A stretch of 64,000 nt of DNA from Clostridia bacterium (GTDB taxonomy: Bacteria; Bacillota; Clostridia; Oscillospirales; Acutalibacteraceae). Below are positions 53,159 to 63,100 of the stretch, piece after piece. The position numbers were made by a program, and so were the translations under genes. The first letter of the stretch is position 1, and each line of letters opens with the position of its first letter. The notes below the pieces were generated by a model. The model was not told the origin of the DNA. It saw only the letters and a list, made by a program, of their open reading frames with translations, and did not search any database. The stretch spans positions 1 to 64,000 of the forward strand of contig JAFRUA010000031.1 in assembly GCA_017434855.1 (NCBI GenBank). The letters run 5' to 3'.

Positions 53159-54805
53159 TTATGCGAACAGGTTCAGCTTGAGCACGTCCAGCTTTTTGAG
53201 CAGACGATAGACGCCGTTGACCGCGCTGTGCAGCCCGACCCAGAAGGCGTCCGGCTTGGTATCGGTGGGGTTGTAGGTATAATACAGCAGGTTGCCCGCC
53301 GCGTCATAGTAATAGGTCACAACAGAGCCCACATAGCTGTGGTCCACGGCGGCGGCCGCGTCGATGAACTGGCCCTGACCCGGATAGGTATAGATATCGG
53401 TGATGGAATCGTCAAGGATCAGTTTGGCGGCAAAGTTCTTGATGTCGTCGTGGAAGTTTGCCTCGGTGTGCAGGATGCCCTTGAAGTACCAGGTGTTCTC
53501 CGGCAAGGCGCCGGTGGAAGCGTCGATCACGTTGTCGGGCGAAATGTGGTTGTGCGTCGGGTCGTCGCAATAGGTGTGCGGCGACACATAGTCGTCGCCG
53601 AGCGTCTGGCCCAGCGGGGCCGCCGTGGCGCCCAGGCCGGAGGATTGCGGCGTCAGCAGACCGTCGGAATTCATGCCGTCGCTGCCGAAGAGATAGTGCA
53701 CCAGGAATTCTTCGTCATAGCAGGCAACGATGTGCACAAACACGCCGTCCGCCATGAGCTGCTTCAGCGTATCCGGCAGCGCCTTGCGCGCGGCGTCATA
53801 GGCTTCGCATTCGGCCAGCACCTTGTCATGCTTGCCGTCCTTGAGATACTGCTCCTTCGCCACGGCATACTGCTCTGCGGGGCAGAGCGCCCACATCATC
53901 GTGCTGTTGACGATGAGCAGCTTCCGTGCGGCCTCCAGCGCGGCATGCAGCACCTTTTCGGTCACGCGGCCGCTCGGCGCCAGACGCAGCGCGATGCTGA
54001 CCTGATAGCCCGTGTTGCCCGGCAGCAGCGCCGGCAGAATCTCTTCATGCACACGGTCCAGGTCATAGATGTTGACGTTGTCGGTCATGACGTCGCCCAC
54101 GATCTGGGACCCGTCAAACGCCGGGATCATGCTGACGATCTTTTTGATGTAGGGATAATCCTCGGGATAGGATGCAAGGTACTGCGTCAGGACCGTGGCG
54201 CCCTGGCTGATCGGCACCAGCGTCACCTTGGACGCGCCGGTCTGGGCAAGCACCACGTTGTGGACATAGTTGTGCAGGTCGTCCGCGGCGGTCTTGACGC
54301 TGCCGAAGGAATCATAGGTGAAGTAGTAGCGCACGTCGTTGTAATCATCCAGGTCGTGGATGGCAATGTGGTGCTGCACGACCGCCTGATCTTCCGGCGG
54401 CAGTTCGGAAAACGGGGCGTCATAGTGCGGGATCTCGCGGCGATAGACCGGAGTGCCGTCGTCATTCAGCGCAAAGGGCCGGAAGATGTCCGCCATCACC
54501 TCGGTGATCTTTTTGCTCAAAAGAACGTCGCTGCGCGTGAGGACCGACACGATCGCCGGCGCCAGAACCTTTTTGATGATGCTTTCCACATTCAGGCCGG
54601 GGAGCTGAAAGTCGTTGATGTGGCCGATGTTGTTGCCGTTTTCGTCAAAGACGTCGGTCTCGGTCTGGCCGAAGCCGGGAATCAGGATGATCGGCGTTTT
54701 TTCTTCGGCCGGTACGTTCTCGGCGGCAAAGGCAACGGCAAACAGCGTGAACGCCATCACCAGCGAGAGCAGCAGCGCAAGACATTTTTTTGCGGGATGT
54801 TTCAT
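53159..54805 (-). CDS. Secreted lipase-like alpha/beta hydrolase
   Basis: 548 residues, signal peptide to about residue 28. 'PIILIPGFGQTETD' just after it is the oxyanion region of lipase/LCAT-type hydrolases, and 'VTLVPISQGATVL' (about residue 195) holds the likely nucleophile Ser. The catalytic His is not certain; candidates lie in the H-rich stretch 'DDPTHNHISPD' (about 425). The last 30 residues are amphipathic ('VYRLLKKLDVLKLNLF'). Likely an extracellular esterase or lipase of unknown substrate. A frame of 608 codons on the opposite strand is a codon-bias shadow. Confidence 0.85.
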   Translation of the reverse strand: MKHPAKKCLALLLSLVMAFTLFAVAFAAENVPAEEKTPIILIPGFGQTETDVFDENGNNIGHINDFQLPGLNVESIIKKVLAPAIVSVLTRSDVLLSKKITEVMADIFRPFALNDDGTPVYRREIPHYDAPFSELPPEDQAVVQHHIAIHDLDDYNDVRYYFTYDSFGSVKTAADDLHNYVHNVVLAQTGASKVTLVPISQGATVLTQYLASYPEDYPYIKKIVSMIPAFDGSQIVGDVMTDNVNIYDLDRVHEEILPALLPGNTGYQVSIALRLAPSGRVTEKVLHAALEAARKLLIVNSTMMWALCPAEQYAVAKEQYLKDGKHDKVLAECEAYDAARKALPDTLKQLMADGVFVHIVACYDEEFLVHYLFGSDGMNSDGLLTPQSSGLGATAAPLGQTLGDDYVSPHTYCDDPTHNHISPDNVIDASTGALPENTWYFKGILHTEANFHDDIKNFAAKLILDDSITDIYTYPGQGQFIDAAAAVDHSYVGSVVTYYYDAAGNLLYYTYNPTDTKPDAFWVGLHSAVNGVYRLLKKLDVLKLNLFA

Positions 54806-54844
54806 GGTGCTTTCTTCCTTTCAAAACAAATTCTGCTGATTATC

Positions 54845-54873
54845 AGTATAGCACAGGCGCGGGGGCGGGTCAA
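54845..54873 (-). promoter_or_regulatory. Sigma-A promoter of the lipase-like gene
   Basis: Minus strand TTGACC (54873-54868), 17-bp spacer, TATACT (54850-54845). Confidence 0.82.
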
Positions 54874-54976
54874 GCTTCCGTTTGTTAAATTTTATGAAAT
54901 TTCTGAAGAAGCCGTTGATTTTTTTGTGTTGTTATGTTAAAGTATTGGCAGATTGATCGATGTGGAGCGTGATCAC

Positions 54977-56536
54977 ATGAAAAAATACACCAAGCGCTTT
55001 CTTTTTGCTTTGCTTGTCGCGGTACTGGTCGCGCTGGTGGCCATGGTCGCGTCCGCCGAAGTGGTGGACAGCGGCACCTGCGGCAAAAGCGGCGACAACC
55101 TGACCTGGACGCTGGACAGCAGCGGCACCCTGACGATCAGGGGCAGCGGGGCGATGGCAGACTATATGTCGAACGGACCAACGTCTGACAAATCCGATTA
55201 TCCTCCATGGTTTGACGACCGCGCGCAAATCAAAGAAATCGTCATCGAATCCGGCGTCACCAATATCGGAATATCTGCGTTTATCGCCTGCGGCGATTGT
55301 ACCCGCATTGAGCTTCCGGAGGGTTTGACCGGCATCGGGCGGGCGGCATTTTATGAATGTGGATCTCTTTCTTCCATCACATTCCCGGAAAGCTTAACTT
55401 ATATTGGCAGCGCCGCATTTTGGGATGCTGTTCCGCTCCAGTCAATCTCCATTCCGAAAAATGTGACAACCATCGAGCAAGCTGCGTTTTCTGCAGGTTC
55501 CCTCACATCCATCTCAGTGGACCCTGCAAATCCAAATTATACAACCGATGAAACCGGGTGCCTGTGCACCAAAGATATGACCACGCTCATGCTTTATCCG
55601 GGCGGTCTTACGAATACTTCCTTTACGATTCCGAGCTATGTAACAAAAATCGACGATTTTGCACTCTCAGATGCGAGTAATCTTACCTCTGTCACAGTTC
55701 CGACCAGTGTAACCAAAATCGGTGATTGCGCATTCAGCAGTTGGTATTTGAAAGATTTATTCTATGAAGGTACCGAAGCACAGTGGAACCAGATCACCCT
55801 TTACGGTGAACAGCATTACTGGCTGGAAAACGTGACCATCCATTGCTCTGACGGCATCGTCGAGTCACCGCAAAACCCGACGGAACCCACAACGGACCCG
55901 ACCACCGCCGACCCGACCACCGCACCTGTCGGTGCGACCGACCGGTGCATCGACCCGGACGAGGGCAGCGCCGACAAAGGCGGCACGGCAAACGATCAAA
56001 AAGGCAGCGAAGGCAACGACGGCAAAGACAGTTTCTTTTCCAACAAAAAGACGATCATCATGCTGGCCGCGATCGCGGCGGCGGTGATCGTGCTGGCGGT
56101 GATCCTTGCGCTTGTGATCAAAAAGCACCGGCTGCAAAAGCCGCAATTCCCGACCGTTTCGGCAGTGAATCCGCAGCAAGCCCCGCAGCAAAGCGCTCAA
56201 CCGCAGCGCCCGCAGGCCCCACAGCAAATGCCGCAACAACGCCCGCAATATCCGCAGCAAGGCACGCAGCCGCAGCGCCCGCAGGCCCCGCAGCAACAGC
56301 GCCCGCAGACCCCGCAGCAAATGCCGCAACAGCGTCCGCAGTACCCACAGCAAGGCACTCAGCCGCAGCGCCCGCAGTACCCACAGCAAGGCGCTCAACC
56401 GCAGCATCCGCAGACCCCGCAGCAAATGCCGCAGCCGCGCCCGCAGGTCCCGCAGCAAGTGCCGCAGCAGCCGCGCCCGCAATACCCGCAGCAAAACAAT
56501 CCGCCGTACCCGCCGCAGAACCCGCAGCAGCGATAA
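54977..56536 (+). CDS. BspA-type LRR surface protein with membrane anchor and Pro/Gln-rich tail
   Basis: 519 residues from ATG 54977 (GGAG 9 bases upstream). Signal peptide to about residue 27. Residues about 75-285 contain five or six LRR_5 repeats of the BspA type ('LTGIGRAAFYECGSLSSI', 'VTKIGDCAFSSW'). A Pro/Thr linker leads to one membrane helix (about 357-380, 'IIMLAAIAAAVIVLAVILAL') followed by KKH. The last 135 residues are almost only Pro, Gln, Arg and Tyr in irregular 'PQQMPQQRPQYPQQ' units and should lie inside the cell. That topology, extracellular LRR plus cytoplasmic low-complexity tail, is unusual. Confidence 0.88.
   Translation: MKKYTKRFLFALLVAVLVALVAMVASAEVVDSGTCGKSGDNLTWTLDSSGTLTIRGSGAMADYMSNGPTSDKSDYPPWFDDRAQIKEIVIESGVTNIGISAFIACGDCTRIELPEGLTGIGRAAFYECGSLSSITFPESLTYIGSAAFWDAVPLQSISIPKNVTTIEQAAFSAGSLTSISVDPANPNYTTDETGCLCTKDMTTLMLYPGGLTNTSFTIPSYVTKIDDFALSDASNLTSVTVPTSVTKIGDCAFSSWYLKDLFYEGTEAQWNQITLYGEQHYWLENVTIHCSDGIVESPQNPTEPTTDPTTADPTTAPVGATDRCIDPDEGSADKGGTANDQKGSEGNDGKDSFFSNKKTIIMLAAIAAAVIVLAVILALVIKKHRLQKPQFPTVSAVNPQQAPQQSAQPQRPQAPQQMPQQRPQYPQQGTQPQRPQAPQQQRPQTPQQMPQQRPQYPQQGTQPQRPQYPQQGAQPQHPQTPQQMPQPRPQVPQQVPQQPRPQYPQQNNPPYPPQNPQQR
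56160..56533. repeat. Internal Pro/Gln-codon tandem repeats
   Basis: Irregular units of about 36-60 bases built from CCGCAGCAA, CGCCCGCAG and similar triplets, coding for the low-complexity tail. They are coding, in frame, and are the only long degenerate tandem array in the window. Confidence 0.8.
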
Positions 56537-56542
56537 ACCGGA

Positions 56543-56580
56543 CATCACGCCCCGTCACGCAAAATGGCGGGGTGCTTCTT
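56543..56580 (+). terminator. Terminator of the LRR protein gene
   Basis: CACGCCCCG and CGGGGTG form a hairpin followed by CTTCTTTTGG. Confidence 0.7.
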
Positions 56581-56623
56581 TTGGGCATCGAACTGCCGGG
56601 CGCGTACCAAAACGCAGGAACAG

Positions 56624-56735
56624 CCCCGAAAAAAATCCAAAGCACCCGGAACACCGAGTGCTTTGAATTAGGAGAAAATACGAAGAAAACAAGAGAAACT
56701 GTCAAATTCATAACCGGGGATCACTCCCCTGTTGT
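56624..56735 (-). ncRNA. Candidate small minus-strand transcript with its own promoter and terminator
   Basis: A perfect-spaced promoter (56742-56770) would start a transcript near 56735. A stem CAAAGCAC/GTGCTTTG (56638-56665) followed on the minus strand by GATTTTTTT would end it after about 110 bases. In between lies a small GGGG...CCCC hairpin over a GGGGAG ribosome-like site. No gene on that strand begins here, so a small RNA or leader peptide is possible. Otherwise the stretch 56581-56900 holds nothing visible. Confidence 0.5.
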
Positions 56736-56741
56736 GTTTAT

Positions 56742-56770
56742 ATCATACTGCATTTGTATGCAATTGTCAA
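56742..56770 (-). promoter_or_regulatory. Promoter of the candidate small RNA
   Basis: Minus strand TTGACA (56770-56765), 17-bp spacer, TATGAT (56747-56742). Confidence 0.75.
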
Positions 56771-56900
56771 TAGCTTTTTGCAAAAATATTTTATCAAAGA
56801 TTCAATTCTAAAATCTTGTTAGTCAAAAGGAAGATTTTGCACCTTTTTTTGTGCAGAATGACAAGAAACGGAAAAAAGTCGCCAAGAACGGCGAAAGCGA

Positions 56901-56929
56901 TTGACGCACAGCAGCACTTCGGGTATAAT
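56901..56929 (+). promoter_or_regulatory. Sigma-A promoter of papain-like protein and GPH transporter
   Basis: TTGACG (56901-56906), 17-bp spacer, TATAAT (56924-56929). Confidence 0.85.
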
Positions 56930-56959
56930 AAAAACAATGGAAGACAAGGGGGAATCTTC

Positions 56960-57502
56960 ATGCTGGAAAAACAGAATTATGCCCATAACCGCGCCATCGA
57001 TCTCAAGGGCGCCTATCCGGACGGCTACATCAACGGGCAGGGCGTCGGCGCCGTGGCCGACATGATGTACGGCTATTTTCACATGGCGTGGAACGGCTGT
57101 GAAATGATCGCGCTGTATAACGCCATGGTCGCGCTGGGCCGCCCGGCGGACCTGGCAGAGATCAGTCTGGAAATGTATCCGAAATCGGCGGTGGCCTGGG
57201 GCTTTTTCGGCTCCAACCCGCTGGTGCTGGATCGGTATTTCAAGGCGCACGGCATCCCCTGTCAGAAGACGTACCGTTTTGATTCCTTTTTTGACGCGCT
57301 GCCGCTGCACCGGTGCGGGGTGCTGTCGTTCTGGAACCACCGGCGCGTGTTCGGCTCGCTGCACACCGTCATGGTGAAATGGCAGGACGGGCAAATCGTG
57401 GAGTACAACAAATCCAACGGCCGTGCCTATCCCGTGCCGCATGACACGCGCAGCCTGATCACAAGCAAAAAGCTGTTCATTGTCGGCTATCTTTTGGATT
57501 GA
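56960..57502 (+). CDS. Predicted papain-like (C39-like) cysteine protease-fold protein
   Basis: 180 residues from ATG 56960 (AAGGGGGAA upstream); the longer open frame upstream includes the promoter. 'WNGCEMIALYNAMVALGR' (Cys about residue 51), 'GSLHTVMVKW' (His about 139) and 'VEYNKSNGRAY' (Asn about 155) give the Cys-His-Asn order of papain-like folds such as peptidase C39. There is no signal peptide. Activity could be proteolytic, transamidating or lost. It is 10 bases upstream of the transporter gene and co-transcribed with it. Confidence 0.72.
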   Translation: MLEKQNYAHNRAIDLKGAYPDGYINGQGVGAVADMMYGYFHMAWNGCEMIALYNAMVALGRPADLAEISLEMYPKSAVAWGFFGSNPLVLDRYFKAHGIPCQKTYRFDSFFDALPLHRCGVLSFWNHRRVFGSLHTVMVKWQDGQIVEYNKSNGRAYPVPHDTRSLITSKKLFIVGYLLD

Positions 57503-57512
57503 GGTGAACGCC

Positions 57513-59099
57513 ATGAAAGACAACGCTGCACGCGCGCCGTTTCTGGACCGCGTCAAAACGCTGATCGGTGTGGAGCCGGGCACCGCACTGAAGCCCATGC
57601 TTGCCTATAACTCCGCAATCTTTTTCAACGGCGGCGGCCCCTATGTCATCGGCACATATCTGCTCCCCTTTTTGACAAAGGTCGAGGGCCTGTCCACCGC
57701 GCAGTATGCAAACGTCGGTTTGTTTTCCTGCATCATCGACGCGATCACCGACCCCGTCATGGGCATCATCACCGACCGCACAAAAAGCCGGCGCGGCCGC
57801 CACCGGCCCTATCTGCTTTGGGGCATTCCGTTTGCCATTGTCGCTTATTTTCTGATGTGGAACTCGTTCGGCATTTCAGCCGGCGGCAACAGCACGCGCA
57901 CCATGTGGTGGTATATCGCCATGTATATGTTTTACAAAACCGTCAGCACCTTCATCAACGTGCCGCACACGGCGATGCTGCCGGAGCTGGCGCCGCGGTA
58001 CAACCTGCGCACCCAGTTCAACGCGGTCAAGACCGTGATGGACGCCGTGGCCAGCTACACTTCGTTTTTCATCGCGGCAACCATCCTTGGCGGGCTGGGC
58101 GGCATCATCACAACGCCAACCTTTTCACCGGCGCACCGCTCACACTTTTCCGTCATGGGCGCCGTGCTGTGCCTGTGGACCAGTCTGCCGCTGCTGTGGA
58201 CCTATTTCGGTACGCATGAGCACTCTTCGCTGCATCAGGTCAACGAGCCGCTGGATGTGCACGCCTTTGTGCGTCAGTATGCCACCGTGGTGCGCAACCG
58301 GGTGTTCCGGCGGTATTTCCTGTTCGGCTTTTTCACCCTGTTCTCCTCCGCGTTTGTGTCGCAGTGCTTCTATTACTTTCTGGAATCCGTGCTGCGGCAG
58401 GAAAACAGCTATTCCATGCTGACGCTGGTCTCCGGCATCGGAGAGGCGGCGGGCTTTTTCCCGGCGTATTTCTTCTCGATCAAAAAGAGCAAACAACTGC
58501 CGGCCAAAATCTTTGTGCCGGTGGCAATGGCGGCGCAGTTGACCGCGTGGCTGCTGCGCGGCAGCGGATGGCCGGCCGTGATCTTTGTCACGGAATTCCT
58601 TTACGGCCTGGGCCTTGCGGGGATGGCAAGCGTGCAAAGCAACATTTTTCCCGATGTGACCGACGTGGACGAACTGATCACCGGTGAACGGCGCGAGGGC
58701 GTGATCGCCACCTTCTCCACCTTTGTCAAAAAATTTGTCAGCGGCTTTGCCACCTTCGGCATCGGCAATCTGCTGCGCTGGTTCGGCTATGACACCGCCC
58801 TGACAGCGGCGGAGCAAACCGCCCGTGCACGTTTCGGCGTGAGCCTTTGCTTTACGCTGATTCCGATCTGCTTCCTGACGCTGGCGCTGTTTTCGATTTT
58901 GCGCTATAACCTGACGCGCGAAAAGCATGCCCGCATCAAAGAGCTTATCCGGCAAAAACGAGAAACCGGGACCGCAGAGATCGGTACCGAGGAAAGGCAG
59001 GCGCTGGAGCAATTGACCGGCTTTCGGTTTGAAGACATGTGGATCAGCCGGCCGGGCCCGGTCGAAAAAACAACAGAAACAGATGAAAGTGGTGTTTGA
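57513..59099 (+). CDS. MFS transporter of the GPH (MelB-like) sugar family
   Basis: 528 residues from ATG 57513 (TTGAGGTGA upstream). There are about twelve hydrophobic helices. 'DAITDPVMGIITDRTKSRRGRHRPYLLWG' is the hallmark loop of glycoside-pentoside-hexuronide cation symporters (read here in two parts, residues about 70-100), and 'PDVTDVDELITGERREG' is the second, also split. Such transporters import glycosides with Na+ or H+. Its stop overlaps the promoter of the next gene. Confidence 0.92.
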   Translation: MKDNAARAPFLDRVKTLIGVEPGTALKPMLAYNSAIFFNGGGPYVIGTYLLPFLTKVEGLSTAQYANVGLFSCIIDAITDPVMGIITDRTKSRRGRHRPYLLWGIPFAIVAYFLMWNSFGISAGGNSTRTMWWYIAMYMFYKTVSTFINVPHTAMLPELAPRYNLRTQFNAVKTVMDAVASYTSFFIAATILGGLGGIITTPTFSPAHRSHFSVMGAVLCLWTSLPLLWTYFGTHEHSSLHQVNEPLDVHAFVRQYATVVRNRVFRRYFLFGFFTLFSSAFVSQCFYYFLESVLRQENSYSMLTLVSGIGEAAGFFPAYFFSIKKSKQLPAKIFVPVAMAAQLTAWLLRGSGWPAVIFVTEFLYGLGLAGMASVQSNIFPDVTDVDELITGERREGVIATFSTFVKKFVSGFATFGIGNLLRWFGYDTALTAAEQTARARFGVSLCFTLIPICFLTLALFSILRYNLTREKHARIKELIRQKRETGTAEIGTEERQALEQLTGFRFEDMWISRPGPVEKTTETDESGV

Positions 59100-59124
59100 C
59101 ATTTTACGCTTCCCGTGGTAAAAT
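59096..59124 (+). promoter_or_regulatory. Sigma-A promoter of lipid kinase gene
   Basis: TTGACA (59096-59101), 17-bp spacer, TAAAAT (59119-59124). Confidence 0.85.
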
Positions 59125-59156
59125 GTGGGTGAGTACGCGAAAAGGAGCGTTCTGAA

Positions 59157-60128
59157 ATGGAAAATGAGAAACGAAAAGTTCTTTTGATTGTCAATCCCTG
59201 CGCCGGGCGTTCCAAGTCAAGAGCCGGAACTTTTGACATTATCAATCAGTTTTCTAAAAACGATTATGAGTTTTCGATCCACACCACCAAGTGTCAGGGC
59301 GATGCAACCAACATTGTCAAAAACAACGCCGAGGGTATGGATCTGGTGGTCTGCTGCGGCGGCGACGGCACGCTGAATGAAACGATCAACGGCGTGATGG
59401 ACCTGCCGAACCGCATCCCGATCGGCTATATTCCCTGCGGGTCCACCAACGACCTGGCCTCCACACTGGGCATTCCGACCAGGATTAACGAGGCCACCGA
59501 CCTCATCATCAAGGGTCAGACCAACAGCTATGACATCGGCCTGTTCAACAACCGGTATTATTCCTACGTCGCGTCGTTCGGCGCCTTTACGCGCGCGTCT
59601 TATGCCACCAGCCAGCGGATGAAAAACCTCTTTGGCCATGCGGCATATATTTTCAACGGCGTCTTCAAGGAATGGGGCAACATCCGCTCCACACACATGA
59701 AGCTGGAGTATGACGACGGCGAGATCGAAGGCGATTTTTCCTTCGGCGCGATCTCAAACTCCACCTCTGTTGCGGGCCTGTTCCGCTTTGACAAAAACAC
59801 CGTGCGTCTCAACGACGGCAAGTTTGAAGTCTTGCTGGTGCGCAAAGCCGGCTTTTTGGATGCTCCGCATCTGCTGGCCGCCATCAAGCGCAAGCAATAC
59901 GACGGCAACCGGATCATCCTGCTGCGGACCGGCCAGATCAAGATCACGGCAGAAAAGGCGATCCCCTGGACGCTGGACGGCGAATTCGGCGGGGAACACC
60001 AGACCGTGATGGTCCATGTGCTTTCCAGGGCGATCGACATCTGCTCACCGCACGACAACGCCCTCTTTGAACCGGTGACGCCGCCCGAACCGAAAGAAGA
60101 CGACCCGGCGCCGGTGACCGCAGAATAA
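59157..60128 (+). CDS. Diacylglycerol kinase-like lipid kinase (DagK/YegS family)
   Basis: 323 residues, AAAAGGAGC before the ATG. 'LLIVNPCAGRSKSR' at the start and the nucleotide-binding 'CCGGDGTLNETING' (about residue 62) identify the family, followed by 'PIGYIPCGSTNDLASTLGI'. 'WTLDGEFGG' near residue 270 is the conserved Asp-Gly-Glu site. It phosphorylates diacylglycerol or a related lipid and returns it to phospholipid synthesis. The C-terminal 30 residues are Pro/Glu/Asp-rich and not part of the fold. Confidence 0.93.
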   Translation: MENEKRKVLLIVNPCAGRSKSRAGTFDIINQFSKNDYEFSIHTTKCQGDATNIVKNNAEGMDLVVCCGGDGTLNETINGVMDLPNRIPIGYIPCGSTNDLASTLGIPTRINEATDLIIKGQTNSYDIGLFNNRYYSYVASFGAFTRASYATSQRMKNLFGHAAYIFNGVFKEWGNIRSTHMKLEYDDGEIEGDFSFGAISNSTSVAGLFRFDKNTVRLNDGKFEVLLVRKAGFLDAPHLLAAIKRKQYDGNRIILLRTGQIKITAEKAIPWTLDGEFGGEHQTVMVHVLSRAIDICSPHDNALFEPVTPPEPKEDDPAPVTAE

Positions 60129-60149
60129 AACCGCACATCGCTAAAAACC

Positions 60150-60190
60150 AACAGCCTCTTTTGTCTGGCCGGCAAAAGAGGCTGTTGTTA
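60150..60190. terminator. Bidirectional terminator between lipid kinase and giant protein genes
   Basis: 14-bp perfect stem (60150-60163 with 60173-60186) between convergent genes. Confidence 0.9.
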
Positions 60191-60198
60191 TTGTGCTT

Positions 60199-63100
60199 TT
60201 AAAAAATGCGCAAAAAGCTGAAAATCCGCATCAGCAGGTCATAGATCTGTTTGAAGAAGCGGATCAGGCCGTTGCCGGCCAGGCCGTCAGAGCCGATGAT
60301 GTCGCCGACCTGTTCGTCTGCAGTGCCGATCAGCGCCGTCAGGATCTCACGCGCAATCGGGTTATCAATGCCCTTCAGGTGATCCACCACCTGCCCAAGC
60401 TTATCGTTCACATGGTCATAGGCTTCCACCCCGCTGCCGGAGGCCTGCGACGCGCCGTAAACCGTGTAATAGATGGCAAGCATCGCGACCTCAAAACCGC
60501 CGAGCGTGCTCATGTAACCGGCCAGCAGGTGCAGGAACGCGGAAAGCGCAGCCTCGCCCACGCCGCCGATGTCGGCCTTGGTCTTGATCAGCGCCACCAG
60601 CGCGTCGGTGTTGCCATCCACAGACAGGAACTTGAGCACGATGCGGAACAGGATCGAGATCAAATCGCCGTAGCAGTAGCGGTCGATCTCCTTATCCAGA
60701 ACCATCGTATACGCCGTTTTGCCCGTCAGCGAGTCATAGGAACGGACATAGCCATGCGTCAGTTCGTTGACCGCAAGCGCGGCGATGGACGTGAATTTGA
60801 GCGGAATGCCGCTATTGGCCAACAGGTTGTTGACCGCCGCAAGCGCAAGGCTGAACAGATAACGGAAATCAATGTCCTCAAGGCCGTCCACCGTGACCCA
60901 GGTGCCGCCGCACTGTTCATAGACCGCCTTCACATCGTCTTCGGTCACGCCGAGCAGTGCGTAAAGGTTTTCTTTGACGAGTTTTTCCAGACCGATCGTG
61001 CGATACAGGTCAAAGCCGTTTTCGTCATAAGCCAGCGCAGGGACCTCATATTTCAGCGGTTCCGCGGCATTGGCGATGATGAGGATCGAATGGATCAGGT
61101 TCTTGAGCACCGTGTCGATGCCGTTGCAGTTGATAAAGTAGACGATCGAAGGCAGCAGCTCGAGCAGTTGGGTCGGTGCGGAATCCATGAACTTTTGCAC
61201 CATCGCGACCAGCGGATGCACCACGCCTGTGACCGCAAAGCTGACATCTTGCCTCACATTGGCAGTATAGGTCGCCGGGTCGCAGATGTCGCCGTCGCGC
61301 AGGTTTTGAATGACATCCTTCGGTCTGCCGTCAATGTTCAGCGCCTCAAACAGCGGCACCAGCGCGTATCGATAGCCCTCTGAACCGGGCAGCGTGATCT
61401 GGATGGGATCGGTGTTTTCGCCGTAGCCGTCGCCTTCCGCAAAGAAGGTGTAGTCTCTGTCGGCCAGCATCCACGCCATGGCGGGCGCCACGGGTGTCAG
61501 CAGCTCGACAAGCGCCGCTTCAAAGACCTCGCCATTGGCGTCCACTGCAGCCTCGGTACTGTCGGTCGAAAAGCCCCAGTCTCTGCCGTTCTCATAGATG
61601 CCGCCGGGCGCGTAAGCGTCCCACGCGTGCAGATCGATGCCGAGCAGTTCTTTGACAAAGCCGGCGATCGAGCCGTCCGGGTCGTACTTGTCAAGCAGCG
61701 GCTTGATCTTTCCGAGCAGGCCGGTCAGCGTGTTCATCATGTCGTTTGAGAACAGCATGCCGCCGATCAGCGCGTGCATCAGCTCACGGAAATTGCCGAT
61801 ATGGATGCCGTTGATCTCCAAACCGAGCAGATACAGCATGTCGTTGATGAAGGAATCGAAGTTATCGGCCAGCTCCGCCGCCATCTCGCGGGTCCATTTC
61901 GTTCCGGCATAGGGATCGAGCGGGAACAGCTCGGAGAGCGTCAGGGCAGTGACCAGATGATCGGTGTTGGCGTATTCGGTAAACTTCCAATCCGGGTCCT
62001 GATAATCGAATTTGAACGCATTCAGGTTCAGCTCGTTGAGGATCGCCCGGTTGACGTTCTTACCCAGCAGGCCGTCCCAGAAATTCTTGTTGGCGGGGTC
62101 TTCCAGCAGATCGATGGCAAGGCTCACAAAAATGGTGATCGTCGCCGCCTTGTCCTGACTGTTCCGGTACCGCATGCGGAAGGTGTCAAAGTCGCAGGCG
62201 GATGCGGCATTGTAATAGATTTCTCCGGTCGTGAAGTTGTCAAGCAGGCGTGCAATAAAGTCATTCGCCGTCAGACGGAAGCGTTTGCTTGTTTCATTGC
62301 CGTTTTCGTCTGTGACCGTTGTTTTTGCGGAAAGCAGCGAGAACACATCTGAAAGCGCAATGTTTTCCGGGTCGATGGAAAGGCCGGTAAGCTTTTCGAT
62401 CAGGCTCCAGAGTGTGAACCGTTCATCATCGGTCAGGCCGGCATAATCGTTGAAATAGTTGATGATTGCCTCGATCGGTGCGGTCAGGTTCTGCAGCAGC
62501 ACGCTGATCGCGTCGGAATTGATGAAATAGAGCAGATCCGGCAGCATGCAGATCAGGTTGTCGAGCGTGTTGCCCTGCAGCAGCTTTTCAACGAAGCCGA
62601 TGAGGCTGTGGCACAGATCGTTCATCAGCGCGTCGATGTTATACGCATCCGCCGGGTCCTCACCGATCGGTTTGTATTGACCCTGCGCGCCATTCAGCGG
62701 GCCATAGGCTTCGGCGGGCTGCAGCCCTTCGCAGCCGAGCGCTTCCATCAGCGGCAGCACCGCATAGCGGTAGCTTTCGATGCCGGTCACATGGATCACG
62801 TCGTCGCGGCGGCCGCGCACGCCGGGCACGCCGGCCGAGTTGAACAGCGCCAGGTCCTTGCCCAGCAGCAGGAAAGCCAGCAGCGGCTGCAGCGGCACCG
62901 TGAGGTCATAGAGCAGGTCGCCGAGGCGGGTGTAATCGCCGTCGATGTATGTGCGGGTCAGGCCGGTGGGTTCACCGTCAAAGTCGTAATAGACGACCCG
63001 GTCGTCCACATGCTGGGTTTTGCTTTCGTCAATATTGAACAGCTTCAGGTCGATGCCGATGCCTTCGGCCACCCTGCATACGGATTCGTTATACTTGGCG

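Noticed and set aside
53114..54940. 608-codon frame on the plus strand
   Set aside because: Antisense shadow of the secreted lipase-like gene; it has no signals of its own and covers that gene's promoter and terminator.
56160..56533. Possible CRISPR-like array
   Set aside because: The repeats are short, irregular, in frame and encode Pro/Gln; no spacers or cas genes.
55865..56548. Leu/Arg-rich 227-codon frame on the minus strand
   Set aside because: Direct antisense of the Pro/Gln repeat codons; composition is an artefact.
60193..61383. 396-codon plus-strand frame after the lipid kinase
   Set aside because: Antisense to the giant protein and begins inside the shared terminator region.
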